A stretch of DNA of 64,000 bases from Aphis gossypii. Its lineage: Eukaryota; Arthropoda; Insecta; Hemiptera; Aphididae. The stretch lies in NCBI RefSeq assembly GCF_020184175.1, contig NC_065532.1, positions 30,194,001 through 30,258,000 on the forward strand, read 5' to 3'. The position numbers and the translations under genes were made by a program. Each line of letters starts with the position of its first letter. Position 1 is the first letter of the stretch. The notes below the pieces were generated by a model. The model was not told where the DNA came from, ran no database searches, and worked only from the letters and a program-made list of their open reading frames with translations. Below, piece after piece: positions 15,701-27,817 of this stretch.

Positions 15701-17200
15701 ATTTTTATGATACATTTTTATTTTTTTTTCTATGATATTTGAGGTTTTGTTTATGAATATTACATGGTAGACAATAGTATGAAGTTTAACAATATTTTTC
15801 AAAAGTTTATCCTGTTTTATTAATGAAATAATTAAATATTTACACCAGAGTGATGATAATTGTCCGAAACAATATAATGACATTCACGTTAAGTGTATAA
15901 TCATTTTATTTTTACGGTTCTGAAACTTATAATTACGTAATACGTATACCTATTATATTATTAAAGTATAAAATAAAAAACTATTTATATTTTAATATAA
16001 TTTTAATAAAATAATATAATAATAATATAATGTACCTATTATGTATTATTAAAATTTTGTAAAACATTGAATTTTCGTTTTTTTTTTTATATAACACTAT
16101 TCTATTAAAAACTGCAGCCTATACATACTATTACTTTTTTTGGTCACTATAGTAATATAGTAGACTATAATATGTAAATGATGTGTTTAATTTATTAAGG
16201 CAGCTATTAAAATCTAGAAATAATAATTGTCCAAAAAGTGATTTAATAAAATAATATTTTTATAGATTTATATTATTATGGTTTTAACTTTTTGTGTTGT
16301 GTACACAATATTTTTTAAAAGTACTGAAGCAAAATAAGTTACTGCAATGAAAAATTAATCTAGTTATAAGTTATTAGGTTACTTGTAAAATTAACTTTTT
16401 AACTTTTATAAAACTATATTTAATGTGCCCGACTCGGCAATTTAGTGTATGTGTACAACAGTACCTATATCAAGACAACTTTTAAATGTAACTTGACATC
16501 AATGTAGTAGTGTAGTTCAAAACTATTGCAAATAATATAAATAATTTAACTAGGACAATATTTCAAAAATACGTGCGGTGTACATCAGGCCGTGGCGGCG
16601 TCGGTGAACGAAACACATATAAATTGCAGCAACTATGTTTTAAAGTATGCGGTGAATAATCGCTTTAAAATTTTTAAAGACGACATACCTCACTACACGT
16701 CCTATCTGTAAATGATGATGACCTGCCCAAATCGCAATATAATTCCCACGTTATACCTATACTATATAATAATAATAATATATAAATGTAATAAATATCA
16801 GCCAAGGTGGCTAAAACGAAACCGAGTGCTCAATACCGGATTTGCTTCCCGCATTTTAAATGCGTTTTGTTTTGCATATATTTAAACCGTGTAATGGCCG
16901 TGGCGTATACATCTCATACGGTGGTGTGATATTATCTCCGAAGCGTACCTATGTGTTTAGAAAGGATGATAAATGATAATAAGGCATGCCAGCAGGCAGG
17001 CGTTTAAACGATACATAGTTTTTCAAAGAAACAAAAGTTTCGGTGAAACTATATCTGTCATTAAAATAATGTCGTGTAGAAGACCGCCGTGTCGATAGTT
17101 TATAACGCGATAGTTTTGCTCGGCAAAGACGCAACAACACAAAGTCAGCAAATGCGATAATTACTGGGGTGCGATAAACGCATACTATTTAATAGGTATA
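9800..17200. other. AT-rich intergenic sequence
   Basis: Homopolymer runs, for example poly-T at 9,886-9,906, simple AT repeats, and short chance open frames. Nothing supportable as a gene. The remaining intergenic gaps at 5,450-8,240 and 17,600-20,400 are similar. Confidence 0.6.
12461..12491. repeat. (TA)n microsatellite
   Basis: TA-repeat tract next to a poly-A run and AATA repeats at 12,414-12,455, in intergenic sequence. Confidence 0.85.
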
Positions 17201-17239
17201 TGTATATAGGTATTGGTCTAAAAGCCAAAATATCCCTGT

Positions 17240-17475
17240 ACCGCCCACACGGAAATCGGTTACTTTCGTTCTTGTTAGATATGTCTAGCACGCGCTGGTA
17301 AAATGTAATTTAACATGGTCGCGTATAGTTTCGAATTTTCTTAAAAGTAACACGCGTCTTATAATATGTGGTCGAATCAATGTCAGGGAAAGTGCTTTGC
17401 CGGTTAATCTCGCGCGCTTCCTCGGGCTAGATCGGTCACGGGCCTCGATCGTTGGAACTGTGAGTGGTATTAAAA
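17240..17475. promoter_or_regulatory. Small CpG-rich block
   Basis: A GC-richer stretch (CGCGCGCTTCCTCGGGCTAG and neighbours) ends near AACT|GTGAGT at about 17,459-17,464. It resembles other promoter-like blocks in the window. No coding content is recognised. Confidence 0.25.
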
Positions 17476-17540
17476 ATTATATTACATACATTATCGGTAC
17501 GAACCAGTGGTAATAATAAATGATATATTGCAATACACAG

Positions 17541-17541
17541 T

Positions 17542-17570
<29 letters not shown>
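17541..17570. repeat. (CA)n microsatellite
   Basis: An uninterrupted run of about 14 CA units is followed by TATATG. It lies in the non-coding region left of the myosin gene. Confidence 0.95.
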
Positions 17571-17573
<3 letters not shown>

Positions 17574-18520
17574 GTATCATTTATATATATATAGAATATA
17601 ATATGCTTTGCAACCATGCGTTTGTTATTTGATTTTGGATCTATGGTCAATGGTCAGGCTAGGTCAATAAATGAGATTGAAAAAAATCTAGAGAAAATTT
17701 CTTAAAAAATAGTTAATCAAACAAAATGTTATATATCAGTGAATAAGCGATGGGAGAGTATTGTGTGTGGAATTTAATCTCTAGCTAATAAGCATAAAAG
17801 AACTAAATTATAATTTTTATTCTAAAATTATATAATTTAGTCGAAATCATATAATTTGAAAATGTGAAATCGGTATTTTTACGATGCTATTTGTTAATAA
17901 ACAAAACATAAATGTAAATGACAGTTGAAATTAAACGTATCGGCTAGAAAATATGACATGGTTGTGAATGTTTTCGGGTCAAATGCATTACAATATTATT
18001 AGTTATATTTTTATTACAGCGATAGTAGATTATTGCGACCACCTACGATCTTAGTTCACGACATATTATGCTTATATTTCTTACGGTTATTTACTTTAGA
18101 TGGTTCACGGGGGCATAATTCATTTGTGCAAATTATCTAAAATTTAACTGAGTAAGGGTAGGTAAATAATTTGGGGCAAGAAATTTATAGTTTGTTTGGC
18201 TGAGTCTATATATTTAAGAAGATTTTATATTTTCTAAGTTTGTGTTCAGTTAAACAATTTTATGTTGTTAGCTTCAACATTGCTGTGCATTGACATAATA
18301 ATATACAATTTAAAGTTTTTTGAAAAAATCTGTGTTTGTACGTTCACTTTTTTTACAATATTTTGATTTTGGAAGTTACATTTTAAATAATTAACAGTAT
18401 GTTACATCGAAAATTGTATAAATTGTGTTTAAGAACATATATTTTTAATCATACAAGTTAAAATACAAATAATAAGTCTTCAAAAATGGGAAATGTATTA
18501 GACACGTTAGATATTCATAA

Positions 18521-18633
18521 GAATTTCAGCCAAACGATATATTATATTAAATTAGGAATACTCTGCAAACGATTAATTAAATATCTTAGATGATACAAAT
18601 TCAGCAAAACGATATATATAATTTTAGGAATTT
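18521..18633. repeat. Imperfect tandem duplication, period about 75 bp
   Basis: AATTTCAGCCAAACGATATA at about 18,522 recurs as AAATTCAGCAAAACGATATA at about 18,597, and in both cases TTAGGAAT follows. The two copies differ at several sites. Confidence 0.6.
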
Positions 18634-20399
18634 TGGTCTAATGAAAATCGACTGCCTGCGTAGGCCAACGAGTTTCGGAAGCATGGAATTCGAATAGACA
18701 TTATTATTATAATACCAAACGGACACGATAATAATATATAATATGTACACATGAACACAATATATATTGTGTCGAGCCTGTATACATAATATATATATAA
18801 TGTATATACACGGTATACATGAATCGGAGAAAGAGAAATTTGTCTGTTTGCATTTGGATTCAAAGCGGCGGACACAATAATATACCAATAATAATAATAT
18901 TTTCTACTATAAGTACATAATATAGTAGTTAGGGCTCGTTACTTTCTTACGGGTGGCGCATTAAAAAAACTTGTTTCGTATGTACAAAGATGGTTATTTA
19001 TTCGTTTTCTGCCACGTCAAAAGCGTCGAGGCGGTTTTTTGTCGTGTTTTTTCTCCAATTTATCGCTAGTGTCACGTTTTCCTATTTACTATTTGTACAA
19101 CGTTGTTTTCAATATGGGTCTAGTCCATCCAAAAGACTATATAATTGTGCGCTTCACTGTTACATATTATAATATAGTATATTCGATCGATATCTATCAA
19201 TATTGATATAGATAATCGTTGTAGCAGTCATGATATGGACGGAGGCTTGGGTGTGCTTAGCACTTTGCCAATTTTGAAATCAGAACCTTCATAATATTGA
19301 TGCCATGGATGACGGTTAATTATTTAATTTATAGTTTTTATTCCGTGTAAATACGTAATTATTATGTAGTACTGCGTACCAATGTGCGGTATAAAGCCAT
19401 TATTAAATTATTATTTATGAATTGGTTGCGAGGGGAGGCGAAATTGTTCATTGTGTAATCCGTGATCAAATGAACAGTTGAACAAAGTGAGGGTTTCAGC
19501 GCTCTCAATGTTTTCGTTGAAATTGCACCCTCGCTATAGTCAGAATATAATGTTTCGCACAACAAGTACCAGTATGTATAATATGTATACTATGGTATCA
19601 TGGTGAAGTCAAATACGCATTCACGGTTGAATTGCAGAAAATATCTCGTCGATATCGAAACGTTATGAATATTATAGGAACTATACGTACCATTATAATA
19701 TGTTGTTATGTATATTCAACGAGTACACGTTTCAGTTTTATAGTGAAGTATAATACGAAGTCTGAACCGGACTTTGTTTCTATATTATATACACTGTAAT
19801 AATATAACGCATACCTATAATAAGTTAACATTTGTTTTAGAGGGATACAGTAAAATGCGAAATTAAATATTCGTTTTATCTCACATTTCACTTCGTTGCT
19901 TCGTCTTTATAGAAATTCATGTAATTCTGGGTTTACGACAATGACAACGACTCATTTTAAACTTTCCTTTCTAACTTTACGTTTGTCTAAATCATGTTGG
20001 ATACGTTTTTTGATGTTTTTATGATTCAACGACCAAAATATAGCGTAGCGTAATTGTGAATGGTACCTAAGTGATTGTGGTTTGGTAGTCTGGAATTTCG
20101 TAATAAACATTATTAATGCATTTTAACATTCAAAGCTGAAAAGGCAAAAGTATATTACACTAATAAAACTTATTACCTGTATATTAATATTTCATGTTAA
20201 ATCTATACATTAATGATAAAAACAAAATAATTATTCTGCCGATTCTATCCATTAAAATGTTATTTTAATTTGACTAAAAAAAATACATATAAAAATATAT
20301 AGCTAATCATATTAGTGTAATGATGTCCTAACATATAATATAAACATCAAAAAATTCAAAGCTTTTGTTACTACTCCGTTGTAACTTGTAATGGTTTGT

Positions 20400-23300
20400 A
20401 TATTATAAACATATTATATCAATATAAAAGTATAAAAAATGAGGTATGACAAGGCTATTATGTTATTCTGAGACGAGTAAAATGTATAAGAAATGTATGC
20501 TTAGAGAAAATAATGAGTATATTATAACATAATAGTCAGGGACAGGAATACAGAATTATATAATACATTATTAAAATATATAGGTATATATTATATTATA
20601 ATAATGGATAAGAATTTTACAAACAATAATACTATTATAACTTAGTAGTGTTTGTTATGAAATATGAGCAAATACAAATGAAAATATGTCGAAAACATGA
20701 ATGAATCTAACAATATAACGAAAATAGATCATTTATTTGAATCAATAATAAGGGAATAAGAACACAAGTCATTAAAAATAACGATAAAATAGAACAGATA
20801 ATACGCTATATTAACTAAAAAATGCGAAGTAGGATGTACTAAAAAAAACATTTTCAAAAATTGATTATAAAACTACTGAATGAATTGAGAAGTGGTATAG
20901 TACAAAGATTAAATCGAAAGTACATAGAAAAACAAAAGAAAAAAACATAAATTATAATAATAATACAAAATATTTACTAAGGTATAAAAAGAAAATAATT
21001 ACATTATATATAAGATGAAACATTTTTCTTTTGAACAATAGTAAAATGAATAATCGATTAAACATGAATACACGAATATATACATAAGATAGAAAATGTT
21101 ATTGTTTTCTACAGGTAGTATAATTAAATGAAAAAATATGTATTATTAAAACCGGAAATGATGCCATGTATTTCACTGATTTTCTTTTCTTTTTTAATTT
21201 CATAAAATAGTTATAATTATCTCTTAAAAGTACTCTAACTGTGTAAAGTTTAAAAATGATTGATGATACACTACAAAAGGCCTTTGAAAAATTCGTGTAA
21301 CCCGAATCAGTAGTCTTATTCACTCATTTACCTGGAATAGGAAATTATTTAGAATTTAGTTTAGTAAGTGACAATAAATAAGGCTAAAGTCATAAGCAGA
21401 AGTACTTTAAGAGTTTAAGATAAATTATCATCGAACATTTTCATGGACAGTGTTTTGAGAAACAATCTATAACTATTAGTTATTATAATAACAATTAAAA
21501 TGTTTTTGAGAAACGTAAAATGTATTTTATGGCTAAACATAAAAATAAAAATTTGTAGAACATGCAATTAACAATGTGAAAAACTATTTTTTACTAAAAA
21601 ATAATTTCGTGAAAACAAATTACCGTTTTTTAATACTTAAAATGCATTACAAGTTGATTCTAAGTTTAATAGTGAAGTTTAATATTGGATTTTAGCTTAG
21701 TTCCCAATATGAGTAACATTTTTAAACTATTTTAGTAAGTTTTAAAACTTTTAGATTACTCATGGATAAAATCATTTTCAATAACACATTGTAAAATCTT
21801 CCTCTAAGTTGTTCTTAAATATTTATTTTTAAATTTAAAGACAGGTTGAATTAATTGATTTTTAACAGTGTGAGTTGTGACTAATACAATTATAACTACT
21901 GTTTTAGTAAATTTTAAAAATTAATATCTATACTTCATTATTACAAAATTATATTAATTTTACTCTGCAAATTGCTATAGAAGAGAGTGGAGATGTTTTA
22001 GAAATAATATTTAGTTTCGATTTTCTGTCCGTAATATTATACCTCGTAACGGAATATTCCTAAGCCAGTATAAATTATATAAAACATCTGAAACGCAAGA
22101 TAAAATTAAATTTAAAAGTAAAGAAAAAATGTATGAAATAAAATATTTATACAAAAACAATACAATTTGGTGCTTGAAGAAAATCAAAATATAATATTAT
22201 TTTTTGATATTATTTAGGGAAAAAAAATAATTTAATACAGTTTACATCTCTGAAAAATAATATAAACGGATCTGTACCATATATTGTATGAATTACTTTA
22301 TTAAACATACAATGACTTTAAAAAATTATACCGATTTGATATTTGTATTTATACTGATATTGACAAAGCAGAAAATTCTACAAAAGAAATTATCAATAAT
22401 AAATAGTTGAGAAACTATAAAATATATTATAGGTAGCATATTATATCTGGACATGATAACAGATTAATAATAATTTCAATATTCGTAAAAAATTCTCGAT
22501 GGTACAAAAGTAATTAATGAGCGACATGACGGTTAGGTATTTTGTATAATTATTATGAAATCATTTGCGAAAATACATGACCTTAATTTGAATATCTTCG
22601 ATTAACTTTGTATGTGTTTAGACTGTTTAGTGTTTAATGACACGAATTTGGAAAGGTCGAGTTACAGTTAGAATTGCCCGAGGACGAATAAAAAAACAAA
22701 AACTAGTTGATAAAGATACAGGAAATTTAAACATGCGAAGGATTTATAATTTATGTTGGTTTGAACACGACGCGTGAAACCAAATGGTTATTTGATCAAA
22801 TCTTGACATTTTAATACTCGGAAAAAATGTAACAAAAACATAAACGAACACAGTTTATACTTATAAAAAATAATAAATAGTAATATAATACGATGTTGTT
22901 TATACTTAGTAGTTTTGATAACAATGATCTTTATAACCAGCATAGGGCTAATTTATATACAAAATATTCAAAAGGTACCTGTTGTACAGTATTCACATTT
23001 TTGTTTTTATTCCACAACTGTTAAATAATTCATTCTCGAGTGTACAGATGTATTAATTACAACACCAATATCATCGAATAATTTCTGATAAATAACTGAA
23101 AAGTAGATTAAGTATTATATACACTATGCAGGTACAGTTTTAGAATTTTGAGGTAATGTTATAAAATAATACGACACTGTAAAATTGAAATATGATAATA
23201 TACTATTCAATTTTATTGTAAATGGTAAAAAAATTAAAACAACATATATATTATATTAAATATGTATAAATAACTTCTATGTAATTTAATATAAATTGAT

Positions 23301-23555
23301 TTATTTTATGAAACAAAAAAAAATATATATATAATAATAATAATAATAATAAATAAATTTAAATAATTATTTTATGATTATTTAATATTACGCACAACTA
23401 GGTAGGTAATCATTTTTGTATCAATAAGTATAATAATTTAGTCTTAACTTTTGTATTTGGCCTGTTTATTTTTAAAATTGACTATAAAAATTTCTGTTGA
23501 AATTTATAAGTACGTTATGTTTTTGCAGTACCAAAAATGATATTATACACAAGAG
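20400..23555. other. A-rich, gene-free stretch downstream of the myosin gene
   Basis: By eye the plus strand from about 20,400 to 21,100 has more A and G than T and C. The rest is generally A-rich with many AATAAA-like strings on both strands. It could be transcribed 3' flank of the minus-strand myosin gene; I see no coding region. Confidence 0.45.
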
Positions 23556-23684
23556 TTTATTTTATTGAACAATGCGGATCTGGATTAAACCTATATTACC
23601 ACACTATACTTAAATTGAGCACAACTTAAAAATGTTTTTCATTCTTCAATGTGTTGTTCTTGTCTCAATGACCACCGGAATTAT
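23556..23684 (-). CDS. Candidate alternative terminal exon of myosin XV with tandem poly(A) signals
   Basis: If the GTGAGT donor inside exon 47 (24,463) is used, the next good acceptor is TTATTTTTAG| at 23,685. It is in phase 1, completes the codon C+AT, and encodes HNSGGH then TGA at 23,667-23,665. The product would end ...YITMHRHNSGGH instead of ...YITMHRREFL. About 100 nt further are two overlapping AATAAA hexamers (minus strand, 23,566-23,556) followed by TCTTGTGTA, a GU-rich element suited to cleavage. Donor, acceptor, phase, stop and poly(A) signals together make this a credible 3' end; no transcript evidence is available. The coding part is 23,665-23,684. Confidence 0.5.
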
Positions 23685-24170
23685 CTAAAAATAAAATAAT
23701 ATACGTTTGAATATGTTATTAATCTAAATATTATTAGATGCTTAAAATGATTTGAGAAAACTATGTTTTAAAAAACTCATTTTTACAAATGGATTAAATT
23801 CGTCAAAAATGTTGTATTTTCACGTATCACATTATACATTTTCGTTAATTTTACTTGCTGCTGATAATGGTTTTTTTTATTATTTATTTTAATAATATTA
23901 TTATTGATTTTATGTTGATAATAAAGGGGTTATAGTATTAAAATAAAATGTTTATACATAAAAAAATTGTAGTAAAAAGTAAAGAAGCAAATCCAATATT
24001 GGAATGGACGAACACAATAAATTAATAATAAAAAACATGATTATTAATTTCAAATCTAGAACAAAAGCTAAAAATATTATGATACATAAATTTATATAAA
24101 TGGATTACGCATCACATTGATTAAAGTGAAATTATATTTTTAGTTTTTGTGGTTATTTAATGGTTATTGT

Positions 24171-24176
24171 TTTATT
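24171..24176 (-). terminator. Possible AATAAA poly(A) signal for the unspliced exon 47 form
   Basis: An AATAAA on the minus strand lies about 275 nt after the stop at 24,450. It lacks an obvious GU-rich downstream element, and AATAAA occurs often by chance in DNA this AT-rich. Confidence 0.2.
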
Positions 24177-24449
24177 ATGTAAATTATGTCAAGTTGCTAC
24201 ACGACGTGCGATACTCATCATAACAAAATCAAGCGAAACTTAAAACGTTTGTGGAAGAAAAAATAGAAAGTATATATTTCAAAAATAAATAAAACCAGTG
24301 AGTATTCAATAAGACCACAGTATGTATCAACGCATATCAATGCATATCAATATTCAAGCGTGAGGTGTAAAACACAAAAAGTTATTGTCAAACGACACTA
24401 TTATGTAGATACATGTGTCGGAGACGAATTTTTAATTACATATGTATTA

Positions 24450-27400
24450 TTAAAGAAACTCACGTCGGTGCATGGTTATGTATTGTCTGACGAGCCGAGC
24501 AATTTCGTGAGCCTGGTCAGTTTGTAGTCTAGCCACCCGTTGCTGGAACAGGTTACCACATTTGAGCTCTAAGTAGAGAGTGGCCCCTTCGCCAGCTCTC
24601 ACTTTCCTAGTCGATATCACTTCACTAAATGGCACTGTTGATAAGGTTTTCTAAAAACACGTAAACGTTGTCAAATAATTATATTTTCAGTCATTGTATG
24701 TACTAGGATATAAACGATTTTTCCTTTTATTCAATTCGGAGTCGTCTACTCACATGGGTAACAATGTGAAGGAAATGGACACCGGTTCTGTTCAGGGCTA
24801 ATATCTGTTGATCTCCACTGCGTTTGACCGCAAAGAAGCTAGATCCAAACAGCGGCCATTTACTTAATATTTCTGTCGAAAATTTACAAAATAAAAAATT
24901 ATTATTACATAATAAAAGTATTTATAATTCAGATTATTTAATGAAATAGCCACTCGAAATGTCACACAATTATGTTAATTTATTTTTTTAAGGGACCTGC
25001 TGCGGTAAGTTTTAGAATGAAAAACGTTGTAAATTATAAGTAAGGTTTTTCTCAGCATCAAAATTTGAATTTTAGGAAGTTATGTCAATAAATCGTGTCA
25101 CATTGAAACATTTGAAACGAGTATCATATTTTTTGCTTTGCATATTTTTGCGTACTTCAAATATAATGCATATTTATTCATATTTCAACAGTATATATAA
25201 ACATTTCACATTTTATAGTATGTTTCAAAACTTTTAAATGTGATGATCTGTTAGCTGAGACAATAAAACATTACTGACTAACCAAAAACATACTGTGTTT
25301 AAAAATTGTCATTACGATTTATCTTCTAGGGAATGTGCAACATTTAAGTACATGTAATAAAATAGTAAGATGTTGTGTGAGTTTTAATAAAATAAATGCA
25401 ATGGTATATTAAGATTCGTATCTATAGGTAATTATTTAAGCTGAAAATAGGTAACTTGTTATATTATAGTAATTTATAATACTTGTATTTATAATAAGTC
25501 GCAGTATTTGATATTTAAATGTTATAATTTAATAGTGTATTTTATAATGTATATCACAAATAAATCTAAATCCTATTCATATTATAGTAACATTAGAGTT
25601 CTGAGTGCTGATATGATTTATTATGCTAATCAATGTTTTTTTTTTTAATATTATTCATTTTAGTTGAATTTATTATAAGTTTTTATTATGTATATTACAA
25701 AAAATAATTAAGATGATAAACACACTAACATTAACATGGTGAAAAATATGTCCAACGTTCATCTTGCAAGTTAAATATTATAGAAGAAAGATAATATTTA
25801 TTTTAATCGATTTTCTACGATAACAGTGATGGAAATAAATAAAAATTATTAATAATAATAAAAAAATTATGTAAATTCAAAATCACGAAATAATCGATTT
25901 TTCTGAACTATCCAGTAAACCGCAATCTATATTTTATGAAATAACGCAGTTTTAATGAACAATTAGTAAGAAATGACAATATATTTAACATTTTAATAAC
26001 TATGGTTAAACTATCGATATTTCGCCTATAACATATAGGTAACGGAAACAAAAGGGTTGAAACCTAATACTGATAGAATGCAAAAAAAAGACATAGAATC
26101 AAAAATTCAAAATAAGACTTGAAAATGCTGAAAATGCAGTTAAGATACACAATATGGGTTTGTATAAAAGCAATGAGTTTGCCGTATTAGTTTCTTGAAA
26201 GTCTTGAAATAAAAAAAAAATACAGTTAAGTATCGTGTAATCACATAAAACGCATTCGGTGGGCTTTGTCAGAAATTAGGTATAGCGTGGCCATTAATAT
26301 GTAGTAAAACAATACTGTACCTACATACGCGTAACCAAACGTAATCTCACTTAAATATTTTATTGTTGACGTAGTTTATTACAGAGAACGAATTTATATG
26401 TACTAAAATAAAACAAGAAATTTATTAAACGTGTAACAAATATATCTCAAATTATGCATTTATTCTTATCAGACATCAACATAGTATGTTAATATATTAT
26501 AATAATATGCTATTTATATTGAGTATACCTACCTATATATTTATTTTAAATAAATTAGGTATACTAAATTTGGTAGAAAATGTGTTTTGAATTGCAGGTC
26601 ATAGACGTTGTTTTATATAAAATAAATTTAACCAAATTATAATGAACTAGGTATGTTAATCATCTCATTATTAAAAATTTTAATGTACTGCATAGTTTTA
26701 TGACTTTAAACATTAACCGATGTTATTAAAATGTATACAATTTAATTCTTAAGTTTTTTTTTATGATAGTTCTTAAAACTTAGAAAAATAATAATAATTA
26801 AAAACTTATGATATTATTCAAGTTCAATAATTAACAAAACAGTAAAATCGAATATAATTTAGTGATTTAGGCTGTCAAATCTGAGATTTTGTGACAAATA
26901 ACTCGAGAATTTCATTAATATACAGATGACTTACCTAAAAATTGAGCTTTAGCTTCCACGCTGTGTAGTGTTTCGATTTGCGGCCAATTGTTTTGAACCA
27001 TTTGTACTAGCTGCTGAGGATTCACTTCATTTTGCATAAGTGCTGGTTTGGGCAAAAGGAATTTCGTTTCTTTTAACGTCGGCGGCTGAACCATATCAGC
27101 TGCTCGGTGCAGCAAAGCAGCTAATGTACAAACTTCATACTGTAAAAAAATTTTGTGTTAATCGGGTACGCGTAAAAACAAACTACTTAATTCATAAAAT
27201 TTAATATTTTTAAGTTTATAATGTAGACTTACCAATAAATCTTGGGGTAACTGGCCGAAAGGCAAAACCAACAGGAGGCCTTCCAAGTAGTCGGGTGCGA
27301 TTTGGTTGAACAGCACTTGGACGTAAAGTTGACTGTCTAGCCGCAACGGGAAATACCAAACGGACCGACAGAATATCAAATAAAACACCTAAACAACGAC

Positions 27401-27817
27401 AAAAACAAGAACGCATTTCGCGGTTAAAAATGGATTTTGTTCAACTATAGTTTGCAGTCCACGTGGTAATTACCTGTTGGTTTTTGTGCAGTTCAGTAGT
27501 CACGTCCAGTATGTACTCGTCCGCAGCCAACGGCATCGTGAATGCGTCACCTTCGACGATACAGTACAGCGAGAATTCCTCCATTTCCAACGGATCGTTG
27601 ACGTTGATCAGCGAACACATGCCGGCAATGACGTCGGCTACTACGGTCGTGGACTTCGTGTTGACCACGGTTTCGCTGCCACCCGGCAACCGGTACATCT
27701 GTCTCTTAGAATTGCGACCAGCAGAAACGGCGGTCACCTCCTCGACGCTGGGCACGTTTTTCCGGCCACCGTATCTCAACGTCTTACGCAAGTTTTGCAG
27801 GCATACGTTAGCGGTAC
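24450..27817 (-). CDS. Myosin XV C-terminal FERM domain, exons 43-47
   Basis: Exons: 43 27817-27474; 44 27388-27233; 45 27139-26935; 46 24872-24754; 47 24650-24450. F1: YRLPGGSETVVNTKSTTVVA ... EFSLYCIVEGDAFTMPLAA. F2: VFYLIFCRSVWYFPLRLDS, LYVQVLFNQIAPDYLEG, then the helical exon 45. F3: KWPLFGSSFFAVKR, LNRTGVHFLHIVTH, and exon 47 ending RLVRQYITMHRREFL-stop (TAA 24,452-24,450). The FERM is the cargo-binding end in this family. The last codons contain an excellent donor, CAC CGA C|GTGAGT at 24,464/24,463, so splicing to a further exon competes with reading to the stop. EFL at the end fits a class III PDZ-ligand pattern, weak evidence only. Intron 45 is 2.06 kb, the longest in the 3' half. Confidence 0.93.

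Noticed and set aside
19190..19216. Palindrome TATCAATATTGATA
   Set aside because: Too short to call an element in DNA this AT-rich.
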